A DNA stretch of 5,810 nt, taken from the NCBI GenBank assembly GCA_016840825.1, contig JAEORN010000037.1, positions 1 through 5,810 on the forward strand. Reading direction: 5' to 3'. The notes beneath the pieces are model-generated. The model saw only the letters and a list, made by a program, of their open reading frames with translations, was not told the DNA's origin and did not search any database. Each line of letters opens with the position of its first letter. Within the stretch, counting starts at the first letter, position 1. Below are positions 1-5,810 of the stretch, piece after piece. The position numbers were made by a program, and so were the translations under genes. This stretch comes from Candidatus Thorarchaeota archaeon (lineage in GTDB: Archaea; Asgardarchaeota; Thorarchaeia; Thorarchaeales; Thorarchaeaceae).

Positions 1-703
1 CATAGTCCATCTCAACTGCAATTACAACTGCGCGATTCAAAGTCTGCGGGAAGGTATAGTTCTCTCCACTTCTATTCTGAGAATACAACCACCTTGAATC
101 TACTTCTGCTATGCCAACCAAGTCAGCCCCATAAAATCTGGCGGCCCTCTTGATCATTTCACTAGATTCCTTCACAGAACTCCTAGCACGCGATGTTGGC
201 TTTTCCTCTACTGTGAAGTCAGTTTTTCGAGGGCTGATGTTTACTCTGGCATCGTAAAGAGCCCAACCTGAAACCGCTAGATGATGCTCAAATCGCCCAT
301 AGCCAGGAATATCCTTGGCGATCATGTTTTCCGCTCCATACCATTCATTCTGTTCATAATTCTTGAAATCAGGGTCATTATGAACACGAGCAAAAATCAT
401 ATCAGCTTCAGAGAATCGAATCCAATTCTTTGAAACTTCGTATGGCTTAGGAGTCTTGAGTGGTGAGGAGAGATCACGTTTGCGTTTTGTTCGTGCTTTT
501 CGAGTTGTTTGCGTTTTTATCGCATTCTTTGGACATGCACGTACACATCGTGAGCAAACTGTGCAGTTATTGAGTTGAATGCGAGGATATCTATCACCAG
601 GATTATACTCTAATGGTGATTTTTCGCCATGCATTTCGATGCATGCTTTGACACACTCAAGATCACATTCTTTTGGATCACAGAGATCTTGATTAACATA
701 CAT
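1..703 (-). CDS. Reductive dehalogenase family protein with N-terminal ABCE1-like 2[4Fe-4S] ferredoxin domain (partial, C-terminus beyond left edge)
   Basis: The frame is open from ATG at 703 to the window edge, giving 234 residues. Residues 1-63 form a two-cluster ferredoxin: C8, C13, C17, C21 (C-x4-C-x3-C-x3-C) and C47, C50, C53, C57 (C-x2-C-x2-C-x3-CP). The first spacing matches the ABCE1/RLI iron-sulfur domain. After a basic linker (about 64-87), the stretches FSEADMIFARVHNDPDF (97-113) and RAARFYGADLVGIAEVDSRW (186-205), followed by VVIAVEMDY, resemble the N-terminal half of RdhA-type enzymes, which use cobalamin to remove halides reductively. No Tat signal or membrane segment is seen, so it is probably cytosolic, with the ferredoxin feeding electrons inward. 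The cobalamin-binding part, catalytic residues and C-terminal clusters lie outside the window, so activity cannot be judged. A TTG at 715 in the same frame would add four residues and fits the promoter better. Epoxyqueuosine reductase (QueG) is a less likely alternative because it lacks this N-terminal ferredoxin. Confidence 0.82.
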   Translation of the reverse strand, partial: MYVNQDLCDPKECDLECVKACIEMHGEKSPLEYNPGDRYPRIQLNNCTVCSRCVRACPKNAIKTQTTRKARTKRKRDLSSPLKTPKPYEVSKNWIRFSEADMIFARVHNDPDFKNYEQNEWYGAENMIAKDIPGYGRFEHHLAVSGWALYDARVNISPRKTDFTVEEKPTSRARSSVKESSEMIKRAARFYGADLVGIAEVDSRWLYSQNRSGENYTFPQTLNRAVVIAVEMDY

Positions 704-739
704 TTCAGCATCCAACCTAATGATTCTCGCCAAAAGGGG

Positions 740-747
740 TATTTAAT
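740..747 (-). promoter_or_regulatory. Archaeal TATA-like box for the dehalogenase gene
   Basis: On the minus strand this reads ATTAAATA, preceded by a purine-rich GGAA a few bases upstream that could serve as a BRE. Its centre lies about 28 bases from TTG 715 and about 40 from ATG 703, so transcription would begin near 717. No Shine-Dalgarno stands before either start. The rest of the 704-802 gap holds the end of the deacetylase transcript; I see no convincing terminator or RNA structure there. The call rests on position and motif only. Confidence 0.5.
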
Positions 748-802
748 GAGTTCCTATCTGATGTGAATTCGATGTACAAATACGAACACAGAATGCTGCT
801 CA

Positions 803-1879
803 TTAGATATCCAATATCGGGAAAATCGTATCCTTTACTTCCTTCACGTTAGTCCTTACTATTTCCCACATTTCTTCATCATCTTCGAAAGGAGGTTCTT
901 GTGGAGGGGCGTGATATTCATGTCCAGTAATTACGGATAGTACTTCTCCAATTCCCCAATGGAAGGTTTCAGGATTGTACCCTCCTCCAGATACAACGCC
1001 CAATCTGCCTTTTGAATAATGATGAGCAGCATCATGAATGAATTCAGCTACATAGCGAATCATGTGTGTTGTCAAATTAAGCTGAGCTAGGGGATCTCGG
1101 TAGTGCGTGTCAAAGCCAGGATGAAATAGAATGAACTCGGGCTTGTATCGTTCAATAAGGGGAGGAACCAACTCGTCAAATGCGTATCTATATACAACAT
1201 CGCCAGAATCGATTGGAAAGTGCATATTGATGTTGTATCCCTTCCCAGGACCTTCACCTATCTCATCGATATACCCCTGATGAGGATACAACCAATCAGG
1301 ATCTTCATGAAAAGAAATCATCATGACACCAGGATCATCATAGAAATATGTCTGAGTGCCATTGCCATGATGAACATCGAAATCAGCAACTAGAATCCGC
1401 TCAAATCCCGCATCTTTAAGGAGATGCACAGAGGCTGCCATATCATTGAAAATACAAAAGCCTCCACCTTTATCATAACTAGCGTGGTGAAATCCGCCAG
1501 TGGGAGAATAGAAATGATTCACGCGACCCTCTAGGATGGATTTGACTCCTGTAATCGTTGCCCCGGATGTGATTAGGGCATTTTCATAAATCCCCTTAAA
1601 ACCAGGGGTATCGATATCAATATCGCCTATGCCTGTCTGCGAGATTTGCCTAACAAAATCAAGATATCTCGCGGAATGGGTTTTGCCAAGTATATAATCA
1701 TCCAGTGGCTCTGGTTTTATGCTAGTCATATTTGATTTATCCAGAAATCCAGAGGTCTGCATGAAATCACGAACCTTATAGAATCTGCCAACTCGTATTG
1801 GATGTTTAATTCCAAAATCAAATGTTTCTAGGGATGCATCCCAAATGAAGCCTGTTTTGCAATTTTCTCGAGTTGTCAT
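803..1879 (-). CDS. Histone deacetylase superfamily zinc amidohydrolase (HDAC/AcuC/acetylpolyamine amidohydrolase-like)
   Basis: From ATG 1879 the protein has 358 residues, a normal length for this family of deacetylases, which remove acetyl groups from lysine or polyamines with a bound zinc. The catalytic set is complete: the His pair H131-H132 in GGFHHA, the relay Asp D166, zinc ligands D168 and H170 in DFDVHHGNGTQ, the third zinc ligand D257 in HPGFDTHYRDPL, and the transition-state Tyr Y301 in GGGYN. The GNGTQ form and the YPHQGYIDEIGEG segment (198-210) resemble class II HDACs and acetylpolyamine amidohydrolases more than class I enzymes. There is no signal peptide, so it is cytosolic. 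A GTG at 1903 in frame would add eight residues, but the TATA-like box at 1904-1911 lies directly upstream and predicts transcription starting near 1881, which excludes GTG and suits ATG. The substrate (protein lysine, polyamine or another amide) cannot be read from sequence. It lies divergent to the propeller gene. Confidence 0.93.
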   Translation of the reverse strand: MTTRENCKTGFIWDASLETFDFGIKHPIRVGRFYKVRDFMQTSGFLDKSNMTSIKPEPLDDYILGKTHSARYLDFVRQISQTGIGDIDIDTPGFKGIYENALITSGATITGVKSILEGRVNHFYSPTGGFHHASYDKGGGFCIFNDMAASVHLLKDAGFERILVADFDVHHGNGTQTYFYDDPGVMMISFHEDPDWLYPHQGYIDEIGEGPGKGYNINMHFPIDSGDVVYRYAFDELVPPLIERYKPEFILFHPGFDTHYRDPLAQLNLTTHMIRYVAEFIHDAAHHYSKGRLGVVSGGGYNPETFHWGIGEVLSVITGHEYHAPPQEPPFEDDEEMWEIVRTNVKEVKDTIFPILDI

Positions 1880-1903
1880 TTTGAAAACAAGACCATCTAA
1901 CAC

Positions 1904-1911
1904 TTATATGG
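1904..1911 (-). promoter_or_regulatory. TATA-like box for the deacetylase gene (half of a divergent promoter)
   Basis: The minus strand reads CCATATAA. Its centre is about 28 bases from ATG 1879, so the transcript would start within a few bases of that codon, as in archaeal leaderless mRNAs. There is no Shine-Dalgarno just before ATG 1879. A second TATA-like sequence (1915-1922) is nearly symmetric and could also be read in this direction; it would still place the start of transcription (about 1892) downstream of the GTG at 1903. Confidence 0.5.
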
Positions 1912-1914
1912 CCT

Positions 1915-1922
1915 CATATATC
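1915..1922 (+). promoter_or_regulatory. TATA-like box for the propeller/receptor operon (half of a divergent promoter)
   Basis: The plus strand reads CATATATC. Its centre is about 30 bases before TTG 1949, placing transcription start near 1944, so the message would be nearly leaderless. It lies only 3 bases from the box assigned to the opposite gene, so the two promoters probably compete for or share TBP/TFB and any regulator bound here would affect both sides. The motif is short and the call rests on position. Confidence 0.5.
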
Positions 1923-1948
1923 AGATAGCTTAAGGTGCTTGAGAAAAG

Positions 1949-3394
1949 TTGAGGTTGCGAGAGGTCGCCAAAGTCCCAATCTCAGCAGATGCATATAGTA
2001 TCTACATACGTCAGAGCGGACAAGGAAATGCCCAGGTATTCGCATTGGACTATGGAGATAAGATGCGAGTCTATGATGTGTCAGGATCGCTAAAATCTGC
2101 AAGGAATTGGAGTAGCAAGGTAAGATGCATTGCTGTAGGAGACATAGATGGAGAAGGAAATGATGCCCTTGTTGGAGGGGTAGGAAAGCGAGTGCTAGTC
2201 GTTGATCACAAAGGTAAACCAATGTGGAAAATCGAGCTTGAGAGTACTGTAGTTGCATGTGATGCAAGAGATGTCGATGGAGACGATTCAGCAGAAGTTG
2301 TAGTAGCTTTACAGAATAATCGAGTAATTCTTTGGAATGATGATAAGGACGCGCTCTTTAGCCGTAGGATGGATGGCAATATCGCAGATGTTTGGTTAGA
2401 GGATATTACTGAAGACAAAGAGCTTGAGGTTGTTGTAGCAGACAGACATGGCAATCTTACAATTCTTACATCTGCAGGATATATCCTCAAGAAATTGAAA
2501 CTAGGAAATTCACTCACAGTGTTTGGGGTTCTAACTTTCGGAAAACGAAAGCTCTTCGTCACCGGAGAACGAGAAAAAGAGCTAATAATTTGGGATATTG
2601 ATGGTAACAGGTTAGAAGCGATAGAACTGACAGGACGACCAAAGGCTCTTGCCACAGGAGTTGCTGATGACGTGTCTGATACTACATATTTAGTTGTCAG
2701 TACAGATGATAGGAGATTGAGTTTCTGGGAGATAGTTGCAAGCACAAAGGAAACAAAAGATGAGAAACGAACACTAGACGAGATTGAGTCTACGAAGACT
2801 ACTCTCTATCGACGCGCAATCAAATGCGGAAATTGTGGAGCACCAGCACTTCCTGAATCTAAGAAATGTGGTTCTTGTGGAGCTGTACTTGAAGCGCTTG
2901 ATGATTACAAGGTAAAGGAGTTCATCAAAGAGAGTATTGATTCAATCACGAGTAAGCACATCAAAATAAAGCTAAAGGATTTGGATCGTATCCTTAGACG
3001 TACCCTTCCAAGACCTGCAGCATATAACCTCAGACGAAGTTTGCAAAGTATGATAGAGAACAAAGAGCTTGAGGGACACCTAGATGGCAATACATTTGTA
3101 AGAACTGCCAAACAAAGAGCTATCCGTGATGATTTGCCGCCCCGGGAGAAAATCAACGATATCCCAGGGATTCTAGTTTCTCTACTCAAAGGAGAAGATA
3201 GAATCGATATTGATAGAATGGTAAGAGATACGGGAATTCCAAGATACATTCTCCGCCAAACCCTGATGATTCTTCTAGCAGATGGAGGAATAGAGGGACA
3301 GCTTCATGAGGATTATTTTGTACTCAATAAGAAACAAGACGTTAATCAATTTATTAAGAAATTACACAGCGAGCTCTTGGAGTTGAGCCGATAG
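1949..3394 (+). CDS. Beta-propeller / zinc ribbon / tandem winged-helix protein of unknown function
   Basis: This 481-residue protein has no signal peptide or membrane segment. Residues 1-265 show propeller-like repeats of the FG-GAP/VCBS or WD type, with recurring acidic loops followed by a beta strand: GDIDGEGNDALVGG (64-77), RDVDGDDSAEVVVA (107-120), EDITEDKELEVVVA (151-164), plus weaker copies near 195-206 and 236-251; the D-x-D-G loops could bind calcium. A zinc ribbon follows: C293, C296, C307, C310 (C-x2-C-x10-C-x2-C). Residues 320-386 and 400-462 look like two winged-helix units, each ending in an EGHLDGNTFV / EGQLHEDYFV wing, reminiscent of PCI or UFL1-type winged helices; homology to those is not shown. 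The start must be TTG 1949 or TTG 1955: a stop lies at 1940-1942 and the first ATG (residue 39) would cut into the first blade. The membrane receptor begins 18 bases downstream, so the two are probably co-transcribed. A scaffold or adaptor role is inferred from the domains alone. Confidence 0.88.
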   Translation: MRLREVAKVPISADAYSIYIRQSGQGNAQVFALDYGDKMRVYDVSGSLKSARNWSSKVRCIAVGDIDGEGNDALVGGVGKRVLVVDHKGKPMWKIELESTVVACDARDVDGDDSAEVVVALQNNRVILWNDDKDALFSRRMDGNIADVWLEDITEDKELEVVVADRHGNLTILTSAGYILKKLKLGNSLTVFGVLTFGKRKLFVTGEREKELIIWDIDGNRLEAIELTGRPKALATGVADDVSDTTYLVVSTDDRRLSFWEIVASTKETKDEKRTLDEIESTKTTLYRRAIKCGNCGAPALPESKKCGSCGAVLEALDDYKVKEFIKESIDSITSKHIKIKLKDLDRILRRTLPRPAAYNLRRSLQSMIENKELEGHLDGNTFVRTAKQRAIRDDLPPREKINDIPGILVSLLKGEDRIDIDRMVRDTGIPRYILRQTLMILLADGGIEGQLHEDYFVLNKKQDVNQFIKKLHSELLELSR

Positions 3395-3400
3395 GAGTGT

Positions 3401-3404
3401 GGAG
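3401..3404 (+). promoter_or_regulatory. Shine-Dalgarno GGAG before the receptor gene
   Basis: GGAG lies 8 bases before ATG 3413, good spacing for ribosome binding. It fixes the start, since an in-frame TAA at 3407-3409 rules out anything earlier. A second AGGAG (3393-3397) overlaps the upstream stop codon. An SD here, against none at the promoter-proximal genes, fits the archaeal pattern of leaderless first genes and SD-led internal operon genes. Confidence 0.7.
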
Positions 3405-3412
3405 TATAAAAC

Positions 3413-5810
3413 ATGAAAATTAGTAAAAAGATAGTAATAGCGTTCGTAGCAGTATCTTTGATACCTATGTTGTTCATCTCTGGGATTTCCGTGATGACGA
3501 TATTCAATGTATCGAACGAAAATGCCAACGATGCAGCTGCTGCACTCCAAAATGAAGAGATTGCAAACCTACAAAGAATTGCTGGGGATACAGCTCTTTT
3601 CATTGAGGAGCGTATGCAAAACTACATTGATGGCGTGTACATGATGGAGCACTATGCTGAAGACCTTTTCAATGGTCGAATAAATGCCACGCCACAGGAG
3701 TACTACTTCTGGGATCCAGCAGAAGAAGCAGCACGCGGACATCCGGTACCAGGTCTGGATTCAGATTACAATCCAGACTACGATTCATATGACATTTCAT
3801 TTGAAACCAGTTGTTATTACATGCCTCGGGATTACTACCCAACACTAGGGGATCCATTCGATTTCAGTTCAGACCCAACAACAGAGTATTTCCTGAATGT
3901 ATCTAGCAACATGGACAATGTCTTTCGATCGCTTCGTGAGATGAGTACCGATTACATCTGGTTATACATGTACTTTGATGAAGATGTATGTTCCAGTCAT
4001 CTCTTCAAGAATTATCCATTTGATAACTTGGAATACTTCTTGGGAGATACTTCTAGTGAAGATTACAATCCACAAGTCGAAGGATGGTATACTAACGCAG
4101 CAGCGCTTTCCATGGATGACGAAGAGATAGTCATCACAAGTCCATATGGTGACCCTTCAACTGGACTTGTAATATCCCTTGGCAGACCAATCTATTTGGA
4201 TGATGGCACCTTGCTGGGGGTTGTTTCTGCTGACGTGACTATGGATACGATTCTAACAAGCGTATTAGACATACAGGTATTAAGCAGTGGATATGCTTAC
4301 ATCCTTGAAGATGATGGCGATGTTTTAGCACACCCTCTCCTTACAGATGAAAGAGAATCTTTGATTGAACTTGAATTTGATGACAGCACAGAGGCGACAG
4401 CTTTTGCTTCAATTCTGGGTGATGCACTCCTTTCTGGAAGCGGGCAGGAAACATTCACAAAGAGTGGGCATGAATGGTACTTCACCTATGAAACGGTGGA
4501 GAACACGGGTTTCTTATTGGCAGTCGTTGTACCAGCCTCTGAGGTTGTACAACCTGCATTGAATATCCTTGCATTAGTGTCCTCGCAAACATTCTTCCTA
4601 ACTCTGATTCTAGGAGGAGTACTGGGAGCATTCGCATTTCTTGTTGCAGGAGTAGCGTTCAGAAGAGGAAAAGCTGTTGTTGAACCTGTCCAAGAGATGA
4701 CCAATCTGGTTGAGAAGATGGCGAAACAGGACTTTACGAGGAGCATTACTGCCTCTGGAGCGATGTACGAAGAGATTGGCACAACGGTTGATGCTCTTCT
4801 TAGTTTCCAAGAAGCATGTCGATTTGGAAATCAGGCATTCATTCGTGGAGACCTCAACAGAGCACTTGCGAACTATCAGAATCTCTTGGAGATAAGTAGG
4901 AGACTTGACATCGATATCGGGGAGCAAACAATGTATCTGAATATAGGGAATGTATTCAGACAACGAGGTGATACTGGTAATGCGCTTGAATACTATGAGC
5001 GTTCACTAGAATTAGCTAAGGAACTCCTTGAAAAGGCAAAGGCGGGCGGACTAAGCGAAACGGACTCGATGGATAGAATCGCTTCTGTGTATCACAATAT
5101 CGCATTAATCAAGATGGATCTGAAGCACTATGATGAAGCAATATCAAAGCTTGAGGATGCAGAAGCTATAGATCAAAGCATTGGTAATATGAGGGGACTC
5201 GCTAGAAGATATGATGCTATGGGCCTTGTGATGATGAAAGAAGGCCAATATAGTAAGGCTCGTTCAAAATTCAATGATGCTAAACGAATAGCTGACGATC
5301 ATGGATATGAACGCGGATTGGCATACATAGACTACCATGTAGGAGAATTCTATGAGATTCAAGGCGAATGGAAGAATGCCAAGAAAGCATATCAAGATTC
5401 GATAAACTATGCTGAACGCACCGAAGAATACTGGCTCCAAGTATATGCAATGCAACGTCTTGCTGATGTAAAGGACCAACTAGATGAATCAAGTCATGAG
5501 ATAAGAAGAGAAGCCGAAAAACTTCGACGTTCAATCCAATTCAAGAAGAGTATCGTCTTTGTAATCGATTACTCTGGCAGTATGAGGGCTCAGGACAGAA
5601 TTGAAGCAGCGGTAGAAGGAGCAAAAGAGATTCTCTCAAGCCAAGTGAATCCGCAAGATGAAGCAAGTATCATCATCTTCAATTCGACATATCAAAAACT
5701 CCTTCCACTGACGAGGAAAGGTGAGCACGAAGACCCCAGAAGCAATCCAATCTGGAAAGCTCTTGACTCTCTTAGGTATCCGAATTACGCAACTGCATTC
5801 TATGATGCAC
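3413..5810 (+). CDS. Membrane sensor: double Cache - HAMP - TPR array - von Willebrand A domain (partial, C-terminus beyond right edge)
   Basis: The frame stays open from ATG 3413 to the edge (799 residues). Residues 6-30 are a signal anchor; about 33-378 form an extracellular double Cache (dCache_1-like) sensor, shown by a long N-terminal helix, WYTNAA (225-230), ITSPYGDPSTG (241-251), LLGVVSADVT (267-276) and GYAYILEDDGDVLAHP (293-308). A second membrane helix spans about 385-416. Residues 424-470 look like a HAMP linker (EPVQEMT, YEEIG). About five TPR-like helix pairs fill 465-690, for example NIGNVFRQRGDTGNALEYYE and YDAMGLVMMKEGQYSKARSKF. A vWA domain starts near 711: DYSGS (719-723) is an intact MIDAS and T794 is the likely Thr ligand; the final Asp lies beyond the window. 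Family knowledge: Cache domains bind small molecules, HAMP relays the signal, and TPR and vWA bind proteins. No kinase, cyclase or chemotaxis domain is seen so far, though one could follow the vWA domain. Second gene of a probable operon with the propeller protein. Confidence 0.9.
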   Translation, partial: MKISKKIVIAFVAVSLIPMLFISGISVMTIFNVSNENANDAAAALQNEEIANLQRIAGDTALFIEERMQNYIDGVYMMEHYAEDLFNGRINATPQEYYFWDPAEEAARGHPVPGLDSDYNPDYDSYDISFETSCYYMPRDYYPTLGDPFDFSSDPTTEYFLNVSSNMDNVFRSLREMSTDYIWLYMYFDEDVCSSHLFKNYPFDNLEYFLGDTSSEDYNPQVEGWYTNAAALSMDDEEIVITSPYGDPSTGLVISLGRPIYLDDGTLLGVVSADVTMDTILTSVLDIQVLSSGYAYILEDDGDVLAHPLLTDERESLIELEFDDSTEATAFASILGDALLSGSGQETFTKSGHEWYFTYETVENTGFLLAVVVPASEVVQPALNILALVSSQTFFLTLILGGVLGAFAFLVAGVAFRRGKAVVEPVQEMTNLVEKMAKQDFTRSITASGAMYEEIGTTVDALLSFQEACRFGNQAFIRGDLNRALANYQNLLEISRRLDIDIGEQTMYLNIGNVFRQRGDTGNALEYYERSLELAKELLEKAKAGGLSETDSMDRIASVYHNIALIKMDLKHYDEAISKLEDAEAIDQSIGNMRGLARRYDAMGLVMMKEGQYSKARSKFNDAKRIADDHGYERGLAYIDYHVGEFYEIQGEWKNAKKAYQDSINYAERTEEYWLQVYAMQRLADVKDQLDESSHEIRREAEKLRRSIQFKKSIVFVIDYSGSMRAQDRIEAAVEGAKEILSSQVNPQDEASIIIFNSTYQKLLPLTRKGEHEDPRSNPIWKALDSLRYPNYATAFYDA

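Noticed and set aside
1..703. Assignment as epoxyqueuosine reductase (QueG)
   Set aside because: QueG starts with a different domain and has its ferredoxin at the C-terminal side; the N-terminal ABCE1-like ferredoxin and the ARFYGADLVGIAEVD-type stretch fit RdhA-like proteins better.
806..818. Inverted repeat GATAT-CCA-ATATC near the deacetylase stop codon as a terminator hairpin
   Set aside because: The stem is only five A/T-rich base pairs, lies within the last codons of the gene and has no following T-run; likely chance.
1949..1951. Start of the propeller protein at the first ATG (residue 39)
   Set aside because: It would remove the first propeller strands, and the promoter lies at the right distance for the upstream TTG.
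2206..2745. A 179-codon open frame on the minus strand, with another at 2905-3249
   Set aside because: They lie antisense within the propeller gene, are rich in Ser/Leu/Ile as reverse frames of charged coding sequence usually are, and show no domain signature; the plus-strand product has clear domains throughout.
3404..3411. GTATAAAA just before the receptor gene as a separate TATA box
   Set aside because: Transcription would start near 3433, inside the coding sequence, whereas a well-placed Shine-Dalgarno indicates translation from a longer operon message.
3346..4963. Several minus-strand and out-of-frame open frames of 60-120 codons
   Set aside because: All are covered by the continuous receptor reading frame with recognisable Cache, HAMP and TPR sequence, so they are shadows.

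Overview
This window looks archaeal. Three of the four genes have a TATA-like box 28-30 bases upstream of a plausible start codon, which fits archaeal promoters and leaderless or near-leaderless transcripts. The proteins also fit: a cytosolic reductive dehalogenase carrying an ABCE1/RLI-type ferredoxin domain, a histone-deacetylase-fold enzyme, and a propeller/zinc-ribbon/winged-helix protein. An Asgard archaeon (for example Thorarchaeota-like) is my best guess, but this is inference from gene content; the window has no rRNA or phylogenetic marker.

Layout: (1) bases 1-703, minus strand: the N-terminal 234 residues of a reductive dehalogenase family protein, running off the left edge. (2) 704-802: a short intergenic stretch with the promoter of that gene. 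(3) 803-1879, minus strand: a complete zinc-dependent deacetylase of the HDAC/AcuC/acetylpolyamine amidohydrolase superfamily with all expected catalytic residues. (4) 1880-1948: a compact divergent promoter with two TATA-like boxes 3 bases apart, one per direction. (5) 1949-3394, plus strand: a 481-residue beta-propeller, zinc ribbon and tandem winged-helix protein. (6) 3413-5810, plus strand: a large membrane receptor running off the right edge (at least 799 residues), with the order TM, extracellular double Cache, TM, HAMP, TPR array, von Willebrand A domain with a MIDAS motif.

The last two genes are 18 bases apart, the second has its own Shine-Dalgarno sequence, and they are probably one operon. 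Together they suggest an undescribed signalling module: an outside-sensing Cache receptor whose cytoplasmic output is a TPR/vWA protein-interaction platform rather than a kinase or chemotaxis domain, made together with a cytoplasmic propeller/winged-helix partner. The minus-strand deacetylase and dehalogenase are both transcribed leftward and look metabolic or protein-modifying; a functional link to the receptor operon is not shown. No RNA genes, mobile elements, CRISPR arrays or notable repeats were seen, and the window has no gene-free stretch longer than 100 bases.
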